From NCBI GenBank assembly GCA_002405405.1, contig DHLT01000212.1, positions 5,370-10,970 of the forward strand: a stretch of DNA of 5,601 bases, read 5' to 3'. Below are positions 5,582-5,601 of this stretch, in pieces. Numbering within the stretch: the stretch's first letter is position 1; every line of letters starts with the position of its first letter. Under the pieces are notes generated by a model, which saw only the letters and a program-made list of their open reading frames with translations, did no database searches and was not told the origin of the DNA. This DNA comes from Ignavibacteria bacterium UBA4661 (lineage in GTDB: Bacteria; Bacteroidota; Ignavibacteria; Kapaibacteriales; UBA4661). Made by a program: the position numbers and the translations under genes.

Positions 5582-5601
5582 TTGAGTTGTCTCAATTCTT
5601 T
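5582..5601 (+). terminator. Small hairpin with T-rich tail at the window edge
   Basis: TTGAG (5582-5586) and CTCAA (5591-5595) flank a TTGT loop and are followed by TTCTTT to the last base. The shape is that of an intrinsic terminator, but the stem is only five pairs and the sequence is cut by the window end. Confidence 0.25.

Larger units (their letters stand above)
5393..5601. other. Non-coding end of window with clustered inverted repeats
   Basis: No gene is recognised on either strand in these 209 bases. The region holds at least four short inverted repeats, listed separately, and runs to the window edge. It is most simply the 3' end of the pgpA transcript plus the start of another intergenic or regulatory region. 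No tmRNA, SRP RNA, 6S RNA or tRNA landmark could be recognised by eye. Confidence 0.6.

Noticed and set aside
5393..5601. CRISPR array, tRNA, tmRNA or insertion-sequence end in the final stretch.
   Set aside because: The inverted repeats are all different and not regularly spaced. No cloverleaf, CCA end, tmRNA-type ends, target duplication or transposase remnant could be found.

Overview
The window reads as ordinary chromosomal DNA from a Gram-negative bacterium. It is moderately AT-rich, all recognisable genes lie on the + strand, and the genetic code is standard: TAA, TAG and TGA each end at least one intact gene. LPS genes (kdsA, lptC) imply an outer membrane. The LptC lipoprotein has the form I associate with Bacteroidota/Chlorobi-like (FCB-group) bacteria. 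Most genes have no clear Shine-Dalgarno sequence, which also fits that group. The lineage is an inference; nothing in the window names the species.

Layout. (1) Bases 1-1166 hold the C-terminal ~387 residues of an FAD-dependent oxidoreductase of the carotenoid isomerase/desaturase superfamily, whose start lies upstream of the window. (2) Bases 1238-1726 hold a thioredoxin-fold peroxiredoxin gene broken by one in-frame TAA at 1607-1609. The reading frame stays open and clearly homologous for 38 more codons to a TGA. (3) A long hairpin at 1743-1790 separates this first block from the second. (4) Bases 1839-5392 hold five tightly packed genes: kdsA (KDO-8-phosphate synthase), lptC (LPS export), tpiA (triosephosphate isomerase), pgsA (phosphatidylglycerophosphate synthase) and pgpA (phosphatidylglycerophosphatase A). 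(5) Bases 5393-5601 carry no convincing gene but several short inverted repeats, at least one of them likely terminator-like.

How the genes fit together. The second block looks like an envelope-biogenesis operon. KdsA makes the KDO precursor for the LPS core and LptC helps move finished LPS outward. TpiA balances the triose phosphates, so it links to glycerol-3-phosphate supply. PgsA and PgpA carry out the two consecutive steps that turn CDP-diacylglycerol plus glycerol-3-phosphate into phosphatidylglycerol. The first block (pigment/lipid redox enzyme plus peroxide-detoxifying enzyme) is loosely linked by redox and oxidative stress.

The one observation that truly stands out is the peroxiredoxin nonsense codon. 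It falls immediately before the residue expected to be the conserved active-site arginine, so it is either a sequencing error, a fresh inactivating mutation, or (least likely) a recoded stop. I found no mobile element, CRISPR array, tRNA or rRNA, and no sign of a new multi-gene system.
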